Shown piece by piece: positions 7,446 to 15,134 of a stretch of 21,704 nt of DNA. Source of the stretch: Deinococcus humi (lineage in GTDB: Bacteria; Deinococcota; Deinococci; Deinococcales; Deinococcaceae); the NCBI RefSeq assembly GCF_014201875.1, contig NZ_JACHFL010000033.1, positions 1 through 21,704 of the forward strand. The letters are read 5' to 3'. Both the position numbers and the translations under genes were made by a program. Numbering within the stretch: the stretch's first letter is position 1; each line of letters begins with the position of its first letter. The notes below the pieces were generated by a model. It was not told the DNA's origin. It saw nothing but the letters and a program-made list of their open reading frames with translations, and did no database searches.

Positions 7446-8749
7446 GGGTTTTCCTGGGTTCTCGGGATGGACCGAGAAGGTGCGGCAGCCCCACCCACCC
7501 ACCGGGCTTCCTCCAGCACCTGAGCGTACAGGTCCGAATACATCTGGGCCTGTCGGCTGAAGGTGTACTGGGCCATCACTTTGTCCAGCGAGGCCTGCGC
7601 TAGGGCGCGGGGTTGGGGATGATCGAGCAAAAAGGCGATGCCAGCGGCCAGATCGGCCACGTCGTCATACCGGGCCAGATAGCCGTTAAGGCGGTGGTCC
7701 ACGATATCGGCCGGCCCACTGTCATCAAAGCAGACCACCGGCGTGCCGCAGGCCATCGATTCCATGGCCACCTTGCCGAAAGCCTCTTCCAGCGAGGGCA
7801 TCACGGTCAGGTCCGCGCCTGCGTACAGCGAGGCTAGCGCCTGGTCATCGTCCAGCGAACCGATGAAATGGGTCTTCAGGGGCATGGGCGGTGGAGTTCG
7901 CCCTTGCAGGGAGCCGAAGACCACCAGCGTCAACTCGTGGGCGTCGGGCCGCAGGGCCAGGATTTCGGCGGCGCGGCGCAGATGCGCGAAGCCCTTGCGG
8001 GTCTCGGTCAGCGGATACATGGCCCCGAACAGGATGACCCGCTGGTCTGCCGTCAGGCCCAGGGCGGCCAGCGGGCCGGGTACCGCGCGGGCCGCTTCAC
8101 GGCCCAGAGGCCTGAACACTGCCGTATCCAGAGCGTTGGGAATCACCACCGTTCGGCGTCCGGCGAACAGCGAACTGCGCCGCGCCTGATCGGCCAGCCA
8201 GTGGCTGAGCGCCACCAGGGTCATCGGGAGGCGGTTCCAGGCCTGCGATTTACGGCGGTGTAACAGGCGGGAGTAATCATCCGGGCGCCTTGATCGTAGG
8301 GCCGGGCAGTGGCCGCATTCTCCTTCAAAGCGCGTGCACTCCTGCGTGTAGTGGCAGCCCCCGGTCATGGGCCACTGGTCGCGCAAGGTCCAGACCACCG
8401 GCGCGCGGACGCCCGCGAGGCTCTCAGGGCTCAGGAAGCCGTCCCCCACCCAGTGCAGATTGACCACATCGGGCCGCAGGGCGTTGATCTGCCGGTGAAT
8501 GGGGAGATTCAGGACAGCGGGCGAGAAATACTGCGCCGGGCGCAGGCGTTCCCGTACCATACGTTCGGCCCGCCGCGCCAGGGCTGAGGCCATCGCGGGG
8601 CGGTATTCTGTGACCTTTGGATCGTCACTGACCTTGCGCTGCACCAGCATGGCCGAGTCAAGGTCGGCGTCCAGCGCGCGGTGCAGCCAGAAGGCCCCGC
8701 GCGCAGCGCCGCCGCCGCCATCGCTGGTGCTCAGGTGAAGAACCTTCAT
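7442..8749 (-). CDS. Family 4 glycosyltransferase (GT-B fold)
   Basis: The 435-residue protein begins MKVLHLSTSDGGGGAARGAF, the glycine-rich acceptor-side motif of a WcaC-like GT4 group. It contains the group's cysteine cluster (C132, C138, C145, C148) and ends with the retaining GT-B EX7E motif (E322 to E330, in PSLEEAFGKVAMESMACGTP). It probably adds a sugar from a nucleotide donor to a lipid-linked glycan at the cytoplasmic face. ATG 8749 is chosen because the conserved region begins there; an in-frame ATG at 8809 would add 20 unconserved residues. It is translationally coupled to the flippase. Donor and acceptor cannot be read from sequence. Confidence 0.9.
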   Translation of the reverse strand: MKVLHLSTSDGGGGAARGAFWLHRALDADLDSAMLVQRKVSDDPKVTEYRPAMASALARRAERMVRERLRPAQYFSPAVLNLPIHRQINALRPDVVNLHWVGDGFLSPESLAGVRAPVVWTLRDQWPMTGGCHYTQECTRFEGECGHCPALRSRRPDDYSRLLHRRKSQAWNRLPMTLVALSHWLADQARRSSLFAGRRTVVIPNALDTAVFRPLGREAARAVPGPLAALGLTADQRVILFGAMYPLTETRKGFAHLRRAAEILALRPDAHELTLVVFGSLQGRTPPPMPLKTHFIGSLDDDQALASLYAGADLTVMPSLEEAFGKVAMESMACGTPVVCFDDSGPADIVDHRLNGYLARYDDVADLAAGIAFLLDHPQPRALAQASLDKVMAQYTFSRQAQMYSDLYAQVLEEARWVGGAAAPSRSIPRTQENP

Positions 8750-8914
8750 CTTGTGCGCCCGTGGCGCGATCGGGCAGGGCTGCAAGGGACCATCATCTGC
8801 GCCGACCATAATCCTGCGTGCGTTACCCGAAAGTAAACCTGCCAGGGCGCACGACGCTGCTCACTCTGTCCACAAGCGTGAACTTTCTCAGGCCAGCAAC
8901 TCAAGTTGGGCAAA

Positions 8915-8937
8915 GGCGACTGCGGTACCGTGTCGCC
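8915..8937. promoter_or_regulatory. Inverted repeat in the divergent intergenic region
   Basis: GGCGAC (8915-8920) and GTCGCC (8932-8937) form a 6-bp stem around a loop that itself contains the palindrome CGGTACCG (8923-8930). A smaller inverted repeat, CAACT-ca-AGTTG, lies at 8897-8908. Both lie between the divergent glycosyltransferase and asparagine-synthetase-like genes and could be an operator. The rest of 8750-9067 shows no gene. The -10-like hexamers there (TACAGT 8980-8985 on the plus strand) lack good -35 partners. Confidence 0.25.
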
Positions 8938-9055
8938 GTGACCGTTCGCCGGGAATCGGTCTGGCCACGCCCTGCTCGTTACAGTCGGCACAATTCGCGC
9001 AGCATCTCAGCTCTGTTGTCTGCGGCTGCTGTTGCCACCAAGCTCTTCCTCGTAC

Positions 9056-9060
9056 AGGAG
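9056..9060 (+). promoter_or_regulatory. Shine-Dalgarno AGGAG deciding a TTG start
   Basis: AGGAG ends 7 nt before TTG 9068. The first in-frame start upstream, TTG 9032, has no such site. This fixes the start of the asparagine-synthetase-like gene at 9068. Confidence 0.7.
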
Positions 9061-9067
9061 ACTCCAC

Positions 9068-10765
9068 TTGCGACAAAACTTCAGCGCCGTTCTCGCTGCT
9101 CGCGCTGCCCACTCTGGCCCTGAAGTGCTGACCGCTGGTCCCTGGCACATCACGTTGGATGCTGCGCCCGCCAGCGTCCACCGTCAGGAGGGGCTGACCG
9201 CCGTTCTCAAAGGTCAGCTGTATGACCTCGATCTCGCTGATCTGCTGCGTCTGTACCGCCAGCATGGACCGAACTTTCCCCGCTTCTTCGACGGCTCTTT
9301 TTCGCTATTGATTCTGGACGAGGCCCTTGGCACTGTGCTGGCAGTCACGGACCGGATGGGCAGCCACAAGCTCTACGCTGCCCACGACGGCGAACGTGTC
9401 ACCCTGTCCACCTTGCCGGATCATCCGGACTTTGTGCGGCGCCCCTACCATCCTGCTGCCCTGGCCAGCCTGCTGACCAGCGGCGCGGTCCTGAATGACC
9501 TATCTCTCTATCAAGGGGTACAGAGTCTGACGGCTGCCCATCTGCACGACATCCGGCCTGGGGGCATCCGCAGCCAGCCGTACTGGCAGCTCCTGCCCCC
9601 CGAGGGACTGGATACGCGCGCCGAGCCGGAACTGCGTGAGGAATGCGCTGAACTGCTCCAGCGCGCGGTGCGTCGCCGGGTAGAACGGTTGCGGGGACCA
9701 GTTCACCTGTCGCTGAGTGGCGGCTACGATTCGCGCGGGCTGCTGAGCCTGCTGGCGGCGACGGGACGAGAGGTGCGAACCTTCTCTTATTACCAGGGCA
9801 CACGAAGGGCAGACGGAGACGCCACGGTGGCCGACGCATTGGCGGCGCAGTACGGCGCCCGACACGAGCATGTGCAGGCCTATGGCGGCGATCTCCTCGC
9901 CACGCTCCGCCGTAACGCCATCTGGGGGCATGGCATGACCAAGTTCTGCGATGAGGTGGATGCCTGGCAGACGCTGGCCGCCCAGAACGTGAGCGACGTC
10001 TTTGTGGGCGACGTGGTGCATGCCGTCCATCACCTGCCTTTGCCGGATATGGCCGAGCAATTTGCCCGGTGGGAGATCTCTCCTTTTGCCAGTCTGGGCA
10101 AACTGGCGACGGCTTTTGCCCCGACGGCTTGCCGCGCGCTGGAGACCGCCTGGACTGCTGAAATCGACCAGATGTCGGACGGGATCGCCCGCTACGGGAA
10201 TCCCCGACAGCAGGAATACCTGCTCCGTTCACAGCAGCGCGTGACCCATGTCCTGTTGCCGTGGCGGGAACGGTTCACGGGGCACGCTGCGGCGGTTCAC
10301 ATGCCGTACCTTGACGGGGCGATTCTGGAGTTCATTCACCGCCTGCCGCCCACCATGCTGGCAGGCAAACGGTTGGTGAACGGGGCTCTGCAGCGGCTGG
10401 ATTCCGACATCTACCGGGTGCCCCTGGCGAGATCGTCCGGCTACGTGACTGACTGGCACTCTGAATTGATCCGGCACCGCGAGGCGATCAGGGAAGAATT
10501 GCTCTGCGGTTCCAGCCAGCTGGACGAGCTGATCGAGCCGCAGGCCATTGAGGCTGTACTGGACAGCCTGAGCGCACAGGAGAGCGTGCGTTCCAGACGA
10601 ATGGCGCAGGTGCGGCGGACGCTGGGCACCATCCGCCGCAGCAGGGCTGGGCAGAAAATTCTTGGGCGGGCCCGTGTCAAGCACCAGCGCGTCAGCCCCG
10701 CTATCTGGCTGTTGCGGGTGTTGACGCTGCGCGTGGCAGATCTTGAAAGGCAACGGCGGTCCTGA
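9068..10765 (+). CDS. Asparagine-synthetase-like protein lacking the glutaminase cysteine
   Basis: The 565-residue protein has the two-domain plan of class B asparagine synthetase. Residues about 1-175 resemble the glutamine-hydrolysing domain (DGSFSLLIL at 75-83, DRMGSHKLY at 95-103). About 190-500 form the ATP-pyrophosphatase domain, with the PP-loop SGGYDS at 217-222. The protein begins MRQNF, so the catalytic Cys2 of the usual MCGI start is absent, and the glutaminase half is probably inactive. It may use free ammonia or another amine, or adenylate a different substrate. Related proteins occur in polysaccharide loci, where amidation of uronic acids is one proposed role, and in lasso-peptide loci. 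No lasso precursor or protease is visible here. It is divergent from the glycosyltransferase-flippase pair. Confidence 0.88.
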   Translation: MRQNFSAVLAARAAHSGPEVLTAGPWHITLDAAPASVHRQEGLTAVLKGQLYDLDLADLLRLYRQHGPNFPRFFDGSFSLLILDEALGTVLAVTDRMGSHKLYAAHDGERVTLSTLPDHPDFVRRPYHPAALASLLTSGAVLNDLSLYQGVQSLTAAHLHDIRPGGIRSQPYWQLLPPEGLDTRAEPELREECAELLQRAVRRRVERLRGPVHLSLSGGYDSRGLLSLLAATGREVRTFSYYQGTRRADGDATVADALAAQYGARHEHVQAYGGDLLATLRRNAIWGHGMTKFCDEVDAWQTLAAQNVSDVFVGDVVHAVHHLPLPDMAEQFARWEISPFASLGKLATAFAPTACRALETAWTAEIDQMSDGIARYGNPRQQEYLLRSQQRVTHVLLPWRERFTGHAAAVHMPYLDGAILEFIHRLPPTMLAGKRLVNGALQRLDSDIYRVPLARSSGYVTDWHSELIRHREAIREELLCGSSQLDELIEPQAIEAVLDSLSAQESVRSRRMAQVRRTLGTIRRSRAGQKILGRARVKHQRVSPAIWLLRVLTLRVADLERQRRS

Positions 10766-11202
10766 AGTTTCTGGCGATGCCAGCCCGTTTCCGGGTAGTG
10801 GATTCGCTCACTCCTTCGCCCTGATGACAAGTGGGGCATGGCCAACTTCATGAGCCTATCTACTTGAAAGCGTCTGCGCTGTCTGGAACTGGCCATCACC
10901 CCCGTCAAGGCCAAGGGCTGTTCATGTCCGAGTCTGTAGTCTGTAAAGCGGTGGGCTGATGTGGACTGGGACTGCATTTGAAGGACTGAGAACCAAGTGG
11001 GCAGCCAAACTTGTCCGTTCGGCAAATACACGAAACGTTTACGCCCTGCCCAGCACTCTAAGTCCGAATGGGCCGCGCCAAAGCTGACCGTTCCGAGTGG
11101 GCGGGTCAAGCGCTGAACGGTGAAAAAGAAACATCCAGTCTGTGGGACACGGGGCATGGTGAACAGACAAACTGGAGCGCAGAAGAGGAGAGGGGGAGAA
11201 AC
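10766..11202. other. 437-bp intergenic region without a recognised gene
   Basis: No coding frame here has a ribosome binding site or a recognisable protein. Two small adjacent hairpins follow the asparagine-synthetase-like gene (CTGGC-gat-GCCAG at 10771-10783 and CCCG-tttc-CGGG at 10784-10795), without a T-run. The section 10800-11100 is lower in GC than the genes around it and full of stop codons. The promoter of the first lipoprotein gene should lie here, but I found no convincing -35/-10 pair. A decayed gene or insertion remnant is possible but I could not identify one. Confidence 0.4.
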
Positions 11203-13329
11203 GTGAAGAGGGAAACCATAACCAGAGAAACGAAGGGCAGATGGATCAGGGGAACGGCGCTGGTGCTGCTGACCGGACTGCTGATCGGCTGCGGACCGTC
11301 CGATCCGCCCAACTCCGAACCCATAGATCCAGAGCCGAATCCGTATGCGGGGGGTGTGACGCATCCCTGGACGGGCACCGATCAGTCGGGCAACAAGCCG
11401 ATCAAGAGTGGCGAGAATTTCCTGTCCGATCTGGGTTACACCTCGGCCCGCAATGTCTGGGGTCCCATTGAGCTGGACCGCAGCAACGGCAACGAGAAGG
11501 CTGGAGACGGTCAGGCCCTCAAGATCGGCACCCAGAGCTTCACCAAGGGGATCGGGGTTCACGCCAACAGTGAACTGACCTACGCCCTGAATGACAGTTG
11601 CTCGACATTCAGCGCCACCGTGGGCATCGACGCGGAGGTGGGCGCGAAGGGCAGCGTCATCTTCCAGGTGTTTGGGGACGGCAAGCAGCTGTTCGACAGC
11701 GGCAAGCTGACGGGCACGAGTGCGGCGAAGCCGTTCTCGGTGTCGGTTGCTGGCGTGAATGAGCTGAAGCTGGTGGTCACGGACGCCGGAGACGGCATCG
11801 AGTACGATCACGCCGACTGGGCCAACGCCAAACTGACCTGTCAGCTGAGCCAGGTGGCGCTGGAGAGCCGGGACGGTGGTCCCTTCGCGGACCGCATGGT
11901 GTTCAACCGTATCGGATCGCTGGCCAGCCCACCCCCCAACGGCGTGCATGACCGCGCCACCGTGCGTGTCAAGAACACCGGCAGTAGTCCTCTGAGGGTC
12001 ACCGATCTGCCCATTACGGGTCCCTGGCAACTAGATCCCAAACCCACCTTTCCGGTGACCATCGCTCCGGGAGGCTTTCTAGATGTCCGGCTCCGGTTCG
12101 TCGCGCAGAGTCTCAGTGCACAGGGCGGCAAGTTTCATACGGGCACGGTGAATGTGGTCACCAATGCCCAGACGGCGGCTGGCCAGACCATCCAACTTGC
12201 CGGGCTGTGGCAGAGCGAGTCCGAGAACAACCAGGAACCGTATCTGGAAGACATTGTTCAGACGGCCTTCGGCTTCAAGACTGCATTCGCGCCGAGCAAG
12301 AACAACAATGCCTCGAACGGCATCAATCAGAAGGGCAAGGTCACCCCGCAGGGTGACGAGGTAATTGCCCCGTACTGGCAGCGCGCCGATTCCAGCAAGC
12401 CTGTGGCCGTTCAGCAACTGGCCGCCTACCACACCCAGGGGGACCGCGCGGTGTTGCGCTGGTTTACCAAGGGAATCACCGATAGCAATACCATTCTGGC
12501 CCAGAAAGGCGTTGACGCGCAGTCGGTCCTGCCGCGTAAGGACGGCTCGGAAGAGCTGGCGGCAGCCACCTTCACGCCATCGGCCCAGACTTTCGGGTTC
12601 AGGGTGGACAGTGAGTCCAGTGACCCGGTGCTGAACAACCAGACCAAGGACCGCAACAACGGCTGCGTTGATCCCTGCGGCCAGCATGTCCGTTTCTTCA
12701 AGGCAAAGGACCAGAGCGGCCAGATCATGCCTGACACCTATCTGCTGATCATGGATTACTCGGGCATCAATTACGACTACAACGACAACATTTACCTGGT
12801 CAGCAACCTGAAGCCTGCGCCCATCCTGATCAACGTCGGTCTGGCGGGCAATGGGGTCAACACCACCGATCCCGCGGGCAACGTTTGGGTCTCGGACCGA
12901 GATCGCAATGGCTACGCGCTGTTCACGCCCACCACGGCCAAGAACGAGCCGGACAGCGGTCCAAACGCGAGCCTTGACATCCTCAAGACCGATTTTGACG
13001 CGCTGTACCGCAGTTACCGGGGCAATGTGGGGAGTGTCCCCCAGGCGGAGAGGCAGATCAGCTTCAACATTCCACTGGAAAACGGCCCGCACACGCTCAA
13101 GCTGCATTTCGCAGATCTGGCGCACACTGTAGCTGACAAACGCATCTTTGACGTCACCGTCGAGGGACAGAAGGTGCTGTCTAACCTGGACATTGTCAAG
13201 GAAGCGGGCGGCGGCAACACGGCGCTGGTTAAGACGCTGACCCCGAACGTGACCGGCGGAGTGCTGAACCTGAATCTGAGCGCCTCGGTGGATTATCCTT
13301 CCATTGCAGGCATCGAGATCCTGCGCTGA
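11203..13329 (+). CDS. Lipoprotein with NPCBM, Ig-like and malectin-like domains
   Basis: The 708-residue protein starts at GTG 11203, just after a purine-rich AGGGGGAG Shine-Dalgarno. It has a basic N-region, a hydrophobic core (about 17-28) and the lipobox LIGC with the acylated Cys at 30, so it is a surface or periplasmic lipoprotein. A Pro-rich linker leads to an NPCBM-type carbohydrate-binding domain (about 72-213, with FTKGIGVHANSEL at 113-125). An Ig-like/ASPM-type domain (about 220-325) and a region of unknown fold ending DYNDNIYLVSN follow. A malectin-like domain runs from INVG (about 543) to the C-terminus, with LHFADL and KRIFDVTVEG motifs. No catalytic domain is evident, so it probably binds glycans and may hold exopolysaccharide at the cell surface. 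The frame upstream of 11203 is open but would bury the signal peptide. Confidence 0.88.
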   Translation: MKRETITRETKGRWIRGTALVLLTGLLIGCGPSDPPNSEPIDPEPNPYAGGVTHPWTGTDQSGNKPIKSGENFLSDLGYTSARNVWGPIELDRSNGNEKAGDGQALKIGTQSFTKGIGVHANSELTYALNDSCSTFSATVGIDAEVGAKGSVIFQVFGDGKQLFDSGKLTGTSAAKPFSVSVAGVNELKLVVTDAGDGIEYDHADWANAKLTCQLSQVALESRDGGPFADRMVFNRIGSLASPPPNGVHDRATVRVKNTGSSPLRVTDLPITGPWQLDPKPTFPVTIAPGGFLDVRLRFVAQSLSAQGGKFHTGTVNVVTNAQTAAGQTIQLAGLWQSESENNQEPYLEDIVQTAFGFKTAFAPSKNNNASNGINQKGKVTPQGDEVIAPYWQRADSSKPVAVQQLAAYHTQGDRAVLRWFTKGITDSNTILAQKGVDAQSVLPRKDGSEELAAATFTPSAQTFGFRVDSESSDPVLNNQTKDRNNGCVDPCGQHVRFFKAKDQSGQIMPDTYLLIMDYSGINYDYNDNIYLVSNLKPAPILINVGLAGNGVNTTDPAGNVWVSDRDRNGYALFTPTTAKNEPDSGPNASLDILKTDFDALYRSYRGNVGSVPQAERQISFNIPLENGPHTLKLHFADLAHTVADKRIFDVTVEGQKVLSNLDIVKEAGGGNTALVKTLTPNVTGGVLNLNLSASVDYPSIAGIEILR
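11315..11836 (+). repeat. 522-bp perfect direct repeat, copy 1
   Basis: This segment is identical base for base to 13530-14051 (offset 2215). It starts 11 codons or fewer after the lipobox cysteine codon and ends two codons before the last cysteine of the NPCBM domain. Flanking sequence diverges at once on both sides. Both copies are in the same orientation and the same reading phase. Confidence 0.97.
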
Positions 13330-13393
13330 GGGCTGCCGAGATCGAACGGAATCTGTTGGGTCAGTTGCGGACGCTCAGGCGCGTTGATCCGAT

Positions 13394-13399
13394 TATGCT
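13394..13399 (+). promoter_or_regulatory. Possible -10 element (TATGCT)
   Basis: TATGCT sits 33 nt before the ATG at 13433 in the 103-bp gap between the two lipoprotein genes, so the second may have its own transcript. TTGCGG at 13365-13370 is a poor -35 partner because the spacer is 23 nt. There is no terminator in the gap, so read-through from the first gene is equally possible. Confidence 0.3.
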
Positions 13400-13432
13400 C
13401 GCAACGTCGGGAACAGGAGGGGGAGAGAAGCG

Positions 13433-15040
13433 ATGAGATCAGCAGCAGCGAAGAGAACAGGACTTAAGGAGCTGGGCGTCATCCTGCTGGGGATGGGGCT
13501 ACTGATCGGCTGCTCGCCATCGGGCTCCCCCGAACCCATAGATCCAGAGCCGAATCCGTATGCGGGGGGTGTGACGCATCCCTGGACGGGCACCGATCAG
13601 TCGGGCAACAAGCCGATCAAGAGTGGCGAGAATTTCCTGTCCGATCTGGGTTACACCTCGGCCCGCAATGTCTGGGGTCCCATTGAGCTGGACCGCAGCA
13701 ACGGCAACGAGAAGGCTGGAGACGGTCAGGCCCTCAAGATCGGCACCCAGAGCTTCACCAAGGGGATCGGGGTTCACGCCAACAGTGAACTGACCTACGC
13801 CCTGAATGACAGTTGCTCGACATTCAGCGCCACCGTGGGCATCGACGCGGAGGTGGGCGCGAAGGGCAGCGTCATCTTCCAGGTGTTTGGGGACGGCAAG
13901 CAGCTGTTCGACAGCGGCAAGCTGACGGGCACGAGTGCGGCGAAGCCGTTCTCGGTGTCGGTTGCTGGCGTGAATGAGCTGAAGCTGGTGGTCACGGACG
14001 CCGGAGACGGCATCGAGTACGATCACGCCGACTGGGCCAACGCCAAACTGAGTTGCGAAGTCACCGATGCTACGCCGCCGGACCCGCCACCTGCCAAGCC
14101 TACCAATACCTACCAGTACACAGGCATCGCAGCCCAGCCGAACACGGTGGCGGAGGCGCAGGGCAGGGCGGTGGGCGGCAAGCTGTACGTGTTCGGCGGC
14201 TTCGACAGCCGAAAGAGCTGCTGCACCCCCACTGACCGTGCCCAAGGGTACGATCCAGCCACCAATGTCTGGACGCCGCTGAGCCCCATGCCAGAGAGAG
14301 GTGCAACTCACGCGGGCATGGCCACCGATGGCAAGGACATCTATTACGCGGGCGGTTATGTCGCCAATGCTGCTTGGACCGGTCAGATTTTCGGTACGAG
14401 GGCGGTCTGGAAGTATAATGTGGCGCAGGACACCTACACCCGGTTGCCCGATCTGCCTGTGCTCAGCGCTGCCGGGCAGCTGGAGTATCTGGCGGGAAAG
14501 CTGCACTATTTCGGTGGAACCAATGCTGCCCGGAACCTTGACCTTAAGACCCACTACGTGCTGGACCTGACCACAGGCGGCGCAACATGGACTCCAGCCG
14601 CGCCCCTGTTGGAGGCTCGCAACCACTTGGGCTCAGCAGTGCTGGACGGACTGATATATGCCATCGGCGGCCAGACTGGGCACGATGCCCAGCTGAAGAC
14701 GCTGAACACTATCGAAGCCTACGATCCGGCCACGGACCGCTGGGAGCCGCGTGCCTCAATGCTCAAAGCACTCAGCCATACCACCAACTCCACTTTCGTG
14801 CTGAACGGACGCATCGTGGTGGTGGGAGGCGAGACCGCCCACGATCAGCCCACCGACATGGTCGCCGCCTACGATCCGCGCAGCAACTCCTGGACCCTCC
14901 TGACCTCCCTGCCCGAGCGGCGGGTGTCGGGCGTCGCGGCTCCCCTGGGCAACGGCTTCGTCTTCACTGGTGGCAACTTGCCTGGCGGTGGGGGAACGAA
15001 GGCCGACGGCTGGCGGGCCAATCCGGTCTCCACCCCCTGA
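13433..15040 (+). CDS. Lipoprotein with NPCBM domain and kelch repeats
   Basis: The 535-residue protein starts at ATG 13433 after an AGGAGGGGGA purine tract. Its lipobox LIGC puts the acylated cysteine at residue 27. A Pro-rich linker leads to an NPCBM-type carbohydrate-binding domain (about 66-207) identical in protein and DNA to that of the preceding lipoprotein. Residues about 225-535 are kelch repeats, visible as VGGKLYVFGGF, KDIYYAGGYV, GKLHYFGGT, DGLIYAIGGQ and NGRIVVVGGE blocks, each followed by a YDPATxxW-type strand; about six blades would close a beta-propeller. Propellers bind proteins or sugars, and some galactose-oxidase relatives are enzymes, but I see no copper-site evidence. 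It is probably a surface glycan-binding or scaffold protein. Confidence 0.9.
   Translation: MRSAAAKRTGLKELGVILLGMGLLIGCSPSGSPEPIDPEPNPYAGGVTHPWTGTDQSGNKPIKSGENFLSDLGYTSARNVWGPIELDRSNGNEKAGDGQALKIGTQSFTKGIGVHANSELTYALNDSCSTFSATVGIDAEVGAKGSVIFQVFGDGKQLFDSGKLTGTSAAKPFSVSVAGVNELKLVVTDAGDGIEYDHADWANAKLSCEVTDATPPDPPPAKPTNTYQYTGIAAQPNTVAEAQGRAVGGKLYVFGGFDSRKSCCTPTDRAQGYDPATNVWTPLSPMPERGATHAGMATDGKDIYYAGGYVANAAWTGQIFGTRAVWKYNVAQDTYTRLPDLPVLSAAGQLEYLAGKLHYFGGTNAARNLDLKTHYVLDLTTGGATWTPAAPLLEARNHLGSAVLDGLIYAIGGQTGHDAQLKTLNTIEAYDPATDRWEPRASMLKALSHTTNSTFVLNGRIVVVGGETAHDQPTDMVAAYDPRSNSWTLLTSLPERRVSGVAAPLGNGFVFTGGNLPGGGGTKADGWRANPVSTP
13530..14051 (+). repeat. 522-bp perfect direct repeat, copy 2
   Basis: This copy is identical to 11315-11836 with no synonymous difference. 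It encodes the Pro-rich linker and the NPCBM-type domain of the kelch lipoprotein. Identity at every third codon position points to a recent copying event or ongoing gene conversion rather than selection on the protein alone. Confidence 0.97.
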
Positions 15041-15134
15041 ATCTCTCCACTTTGCGTTTCGGTCTGCTCAAATCCGTCCCCATCTTTTAACGGCCCCTGA
15101 ACTACACAAACTTCGCCCTCGAAAAGGAATACAC

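Noticed and set aside
9068..10765. Lasso-peptide biosynthesis
   Set aside because: The protein shares the lasso cyclase fold family, but no precursor peptide, RRE protein or transglutaminase-like protease is nearby. The context is polysaccharide.
10800..11100. Remnant of a DDE transposase
   Set aside because: I translated the forward frames and found no transposase motif, no terminal inverted repeats and no target duplication.
10441..12030. A 529-codon open frame on the minus strand across the end of the asparagine-synthetase-like gene, the gap and the first lipoprotein gene
   Set aside because: It is antisense to two well-supported genes, has no recognisable domain, and long antisense frames are expected in GC-rich coding DNA.
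13499..14626. Long minus-strand frame antisense to the kelch lipoprotein, sharing a block with the frame at 10441-12030
   Set aside because: The shared block is simply the reverse of the 522-bp repeat. The sense frames carry signal peptides and known domains.
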